From the NCBI GenBank assembly GCA_037953625.1, contig CM075656.1:61213001-61277000 (forward strand): DNA of 64,000 nucleotides, given 5' to 3'. Each line of letters begins with the position of its first letter. Position 1 is the stretch's first letter. The notes below the pieces were generated by a model, which saw only the letters and a list, made by a program, of their open reading frames with translations, made no database searches and was not told the origin of the DNA. This document shows positions 61,929-64,000 of this stretch, piece after piece. Both the position numbers and the translations under genes were made by a program. This DNA comes from Crotalaria pallida. Lineage: Eukaryota > Streptophyta > Magnoliopsida > Fabales > Fabaceae.

Positions 61929-64000
61929 GAGTCCTTGGAGGTTCTAACAAGTGTAGAATGGTTAAGAGAGTATTTTAAAGGCTTAGAATTGTCTAGGAAT
62001 GTGTATTAGGACATACAAGAACATTAGAATGATCCTAAACATTGCTTGGTACCCTAATGGACGTAGAGGGTGTAGAATGAGTCCTTGGAGGTTCTAACAA
62101 GTGTAGAATGGTTAAGAGAGTATTCTAAAGGCTTAGAATGGTCTAGGAATGTTTATTAGGACTTATAAGAACCATTAGAATGATCCTAAACATTGCTTGG
62201 TACCCGAAGGGACGTAGAGGGTGTAGCATGAGTCCTTGGAGGTTCTAACAAGTGTAGAATGGTTAAGAGAGTAATCTAAAGGCTTAAAATGGTCTAGGAA
62301 TGTGTATTAGGACTTATAAGAACCATTAGAATGATCCTAAACATTGCTTGGTACCCGAAGGGACGTAGAGGGTGTAGCATGAGTCCTTGGAGGTTCTAAC
62401 AAGTGTAGAATGGTTAAGAGAGTAATCTAAAGGCTTAGAATGGTCTAGGAATGTGTATTAGGACTTATAAGAACCATTAGAATGATCCTAAACATTGCTT
62501 GGTACCCGAAGGGACGTAGAGGGTGTAGCATGAGTCCTTGGAGGTTCTAACAAGTGTAGAATGGTTAGGAGAGTATTCTAAAGGCTTAGAATTGTCTAGG
62601 AATGTGTATTAGGACATATAAGAACATTTAGAATGATCCTAAACATTGCTTGGTACCCGAAGGGACGTAGAGGGTGTAGCATGAGTCCTTGGAGGTTCTA
62701 ACAAGTGTAGAATAGTTAAGAGAGTATTCTAAAGGCTTAGAATGGTCTAGGAATGTGTATTAGGACATATACGAACATTTAGAATGATCCTAAGCATTGC
62801 TTGGTACCCGAAGGGACGTAGAGGGTGTAGCATGAGTCCTTGGAGGTTCTAACAAGTGTAGAATGGTTAGGAGAGTATTCTAAAGGCTTAGAATGGTCTA
62901 GGAATGTGTATTAGGACATATAAGAACATTTAGAATGATCCTAAACATTGCTTGGTACCCCAAGGGACGTAGAGGGTGTAGCATGAGTCCTTGGAGGTTC
63001 TAACAAGTGTAGAATGGTTAGGAGAGTATTCTAAAGGCTTAGAATGGTCTAGGAATGTGTATTAGGACATATAAGAACAATTAGAATGATCCTAAACATT
63101 GCTTGGTACACCAAGGGACGTAGAGGGTGTAGCATGAGTCCTTGGAGGTTCTAACAAGTGTAGAATGGTTAAGAGAGTAATCTAAAGGCTTAGAATGGTC
63201 TAGGAATGTGTATTAGGACTTATAAGAACCATTAGAATGATCCTAAACATTGCTTGGTACCCGTAGGACGTAGAGGGTGTAGCATGAGTCCTTGGAGGTT
63301 CTAACAAGTGTAGAATGGTTAAGAGAGTATTCTAAAGACTTAGAATGGTCTAGGAATGTGTATTAGGACTTATAAGAACCATTAGAATGATCCTAAACAT
63401 TGCTTGGTACCCGAAGGGACGTAGAGGGTGTAGCATGAGTCCTTGGAGGTTCTAACAAGTGTAGAATGGTTAAGAGTGTAATCTAAAGGCTTAGAATGGT
63501 CTAGGAATGTGTATTAGGACTTATAAGAACCATTAGAATGATCCTAAACATTGCTTGGTACCCGAAGGGACGTAGAGGGTGTAGCATGAGTCCTTGGAGG
63601 TTCTAACAAGTGTAGAATGGTTAGGAGAGTATTCTTAAGGCTTAGAATGGTCTAGGAATGTGTATTAGGATATATACGAACATTTAGAATGATCCTAAAC
63701 ATTGCTTGGTACCCGAAGGGACGTAGAGGGTGTAGCATGAGTCCTTGGAGGTTCTAACAAGTGTAGAATGGTTAGGAGAGTATTCTTAAGGCTTAGAATG
63801 GTCTAGGAATGTGTATTAGGATATATACGAACATTTAGAATGATCCTAAACATTGCTTGGTACCCCAAGGGACGTAGAGGGTGTAGCATGAGTCCTTGGA
63901 GGTTCTAACAAGTGTAGAATGGTTAAGAGAGTATTCTAAAGGCTTAGAATGGTCTAGGAATGTGTATTAGGACATATACGAACATTTAGAATGATCCTAA
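61929..64000 (+). repeat. 22-monomer higher-order repeat, copy 2, cut by the window edge
   Basis: This repeats 58610-60681 in the same order with few changes, for example accccaaggg near 63863 where copy 1 has acccgaaggg near 60543. About 2,070 of the expected 3,319 bases are inside the window. The last monomer starts at 63944 and is cut after 57 bases, at gatcctaa. Confidence 0.85.

Larger units (their letters stand above)
1..64000 (+). repeat. 151-bp satellite DNA, head-to-tail array filling the window
   Basis: The phrase ttagaatggtctaggaatg begins at base 1 and recurs at 152, 303, 454, 605 and onward with a step of 151, down to a last start at 63944. I infer about 424 complete monomers and a 57-base partial one, with about 81 bases lost in total to small deletions. 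Every monomer I read is in the same orientation and no foreign sequence separates them. Monomer length is close to a nucleosome repeat, as in many centromeric satellites of plants and animals. GC content of the consensus is about 40%. Stop codons lie in all six frames, and because 151 is not a multiple of 3 the frame rotates at each monomer, so it is not coding. I do not recognise the family. The array continues past both edges. Confidence 0.98.

Noticed and set aside
1..64000. Protein-coding repeat or long ORFs
   Set aside because: On the consensus, stops occur in all six frames and 151 mod 3 = 1 rotates the frame at each monomer. My trace of the consensus gives open stretches of at most about 130 bases. 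Longer ones would arise only from scattered mutations and would be chance.
1..64000. CRISPR array
   Set aside because: There are no unique spacers. The whole 151-bp unit is repeated and its variation is spread over the unit.
1..64000. 5S rDNA or other rRNA/tRNA gene arrays
   Set aside because: The monomer is too short and has none of the conserved 5S or tRNA words. The AT-rich core with many TAG and TAA words does not fit.
1..64000. TATA-like words (gatatatacg, cttataag) as promoters
   Set aside because: They occur once per monomer at the same position and no gene follows. They are subtype differences in an AT-rich part of the unit.
1..64000. Inverted segments or a change of array orientation
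   Set aside because: The oriented words cattgcttggtac and ccttggaggttc read the same way in every line. I found no reversed unit.
1..64000. A hidden defence system, phage, plasmid or integrated element
   Set aside because: No stretch departs from the satellite unit for more than a few bases, so there is no room for one.

Overview
The window is one uninterrupted tandem array of a satellite DNA with a 151-bp monomer. About 424 complete monomers plus one partial monomer fill all 64,000 bases, and all lie head to tail in the same orientation. I found no gene, RNA gene, mobile element or unique sequence. The array runs off both ends of the window, so its true length, flanks and chromosomal position cannot be seen. 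A homogeneous satellite of this size, with a near-nucleosomal period and higher-order structure, points to a eukaryotic nuclear genome, at a centromere, pericentromere or heterochromatic knob. A plant is my first guess, but I do not recognise the monomer family and the species cannot be read from the sequence.

The monomer is about 40% GC. Its + strand is strongly purine- and G-rich (in a type A consensus I count 42 G, 19 C, 49 A, 41 T). Each monomer carries the word TAGAATG three times, usually one KpnI site (GGTACC), two CpG positions in the most common type, and a short dyad (ATTCTAA / TTAGAAT) across the monomer junction. Four monomer subtypes (here A, B, B' and C) share linked substitutions at about positions 28-45, 72-79, 88, 133-134 and 142.

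Layout by higher-order repeats (HORs; edges judged by eye). 1-2.5 kb: a mosaic with one 128-bp deleted monomer. 2.54-12.2 kb: two copies of a 32-monomer block of 4,831 bp, the second overlapping a 7-monomer duplication at 11.3-13.4 kb. 13.4-17.8 kb: reshuffled 4-5-monomer segments. 17.8-30 kb: a domain rich in B' monomers with 11-, 4-, 5-, 9/10- and 4-monomer tandem duplications. 30-48 kb: a domain marked by 149-bp monomers, with a 14-monomer (2,110 bp) duplication nested in a 25-monomer (3,768 bp) duplication. 49-56 kb: 13-, 12- and 11-monomer repeats. 56-64 kb: a 22-monomer (3,319 bp) repeat with an internal 4-monomer duplication.

No genes work together here. The biology lies in the array: layered, nested and mostly very recent segmental duplications of whole numbers of monomers, as expected from unequal exchange or replication-based amplification, with older subtype variation reshuffled among blocks. 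Any kinetochore, heterochromatin or transcript function is inference.
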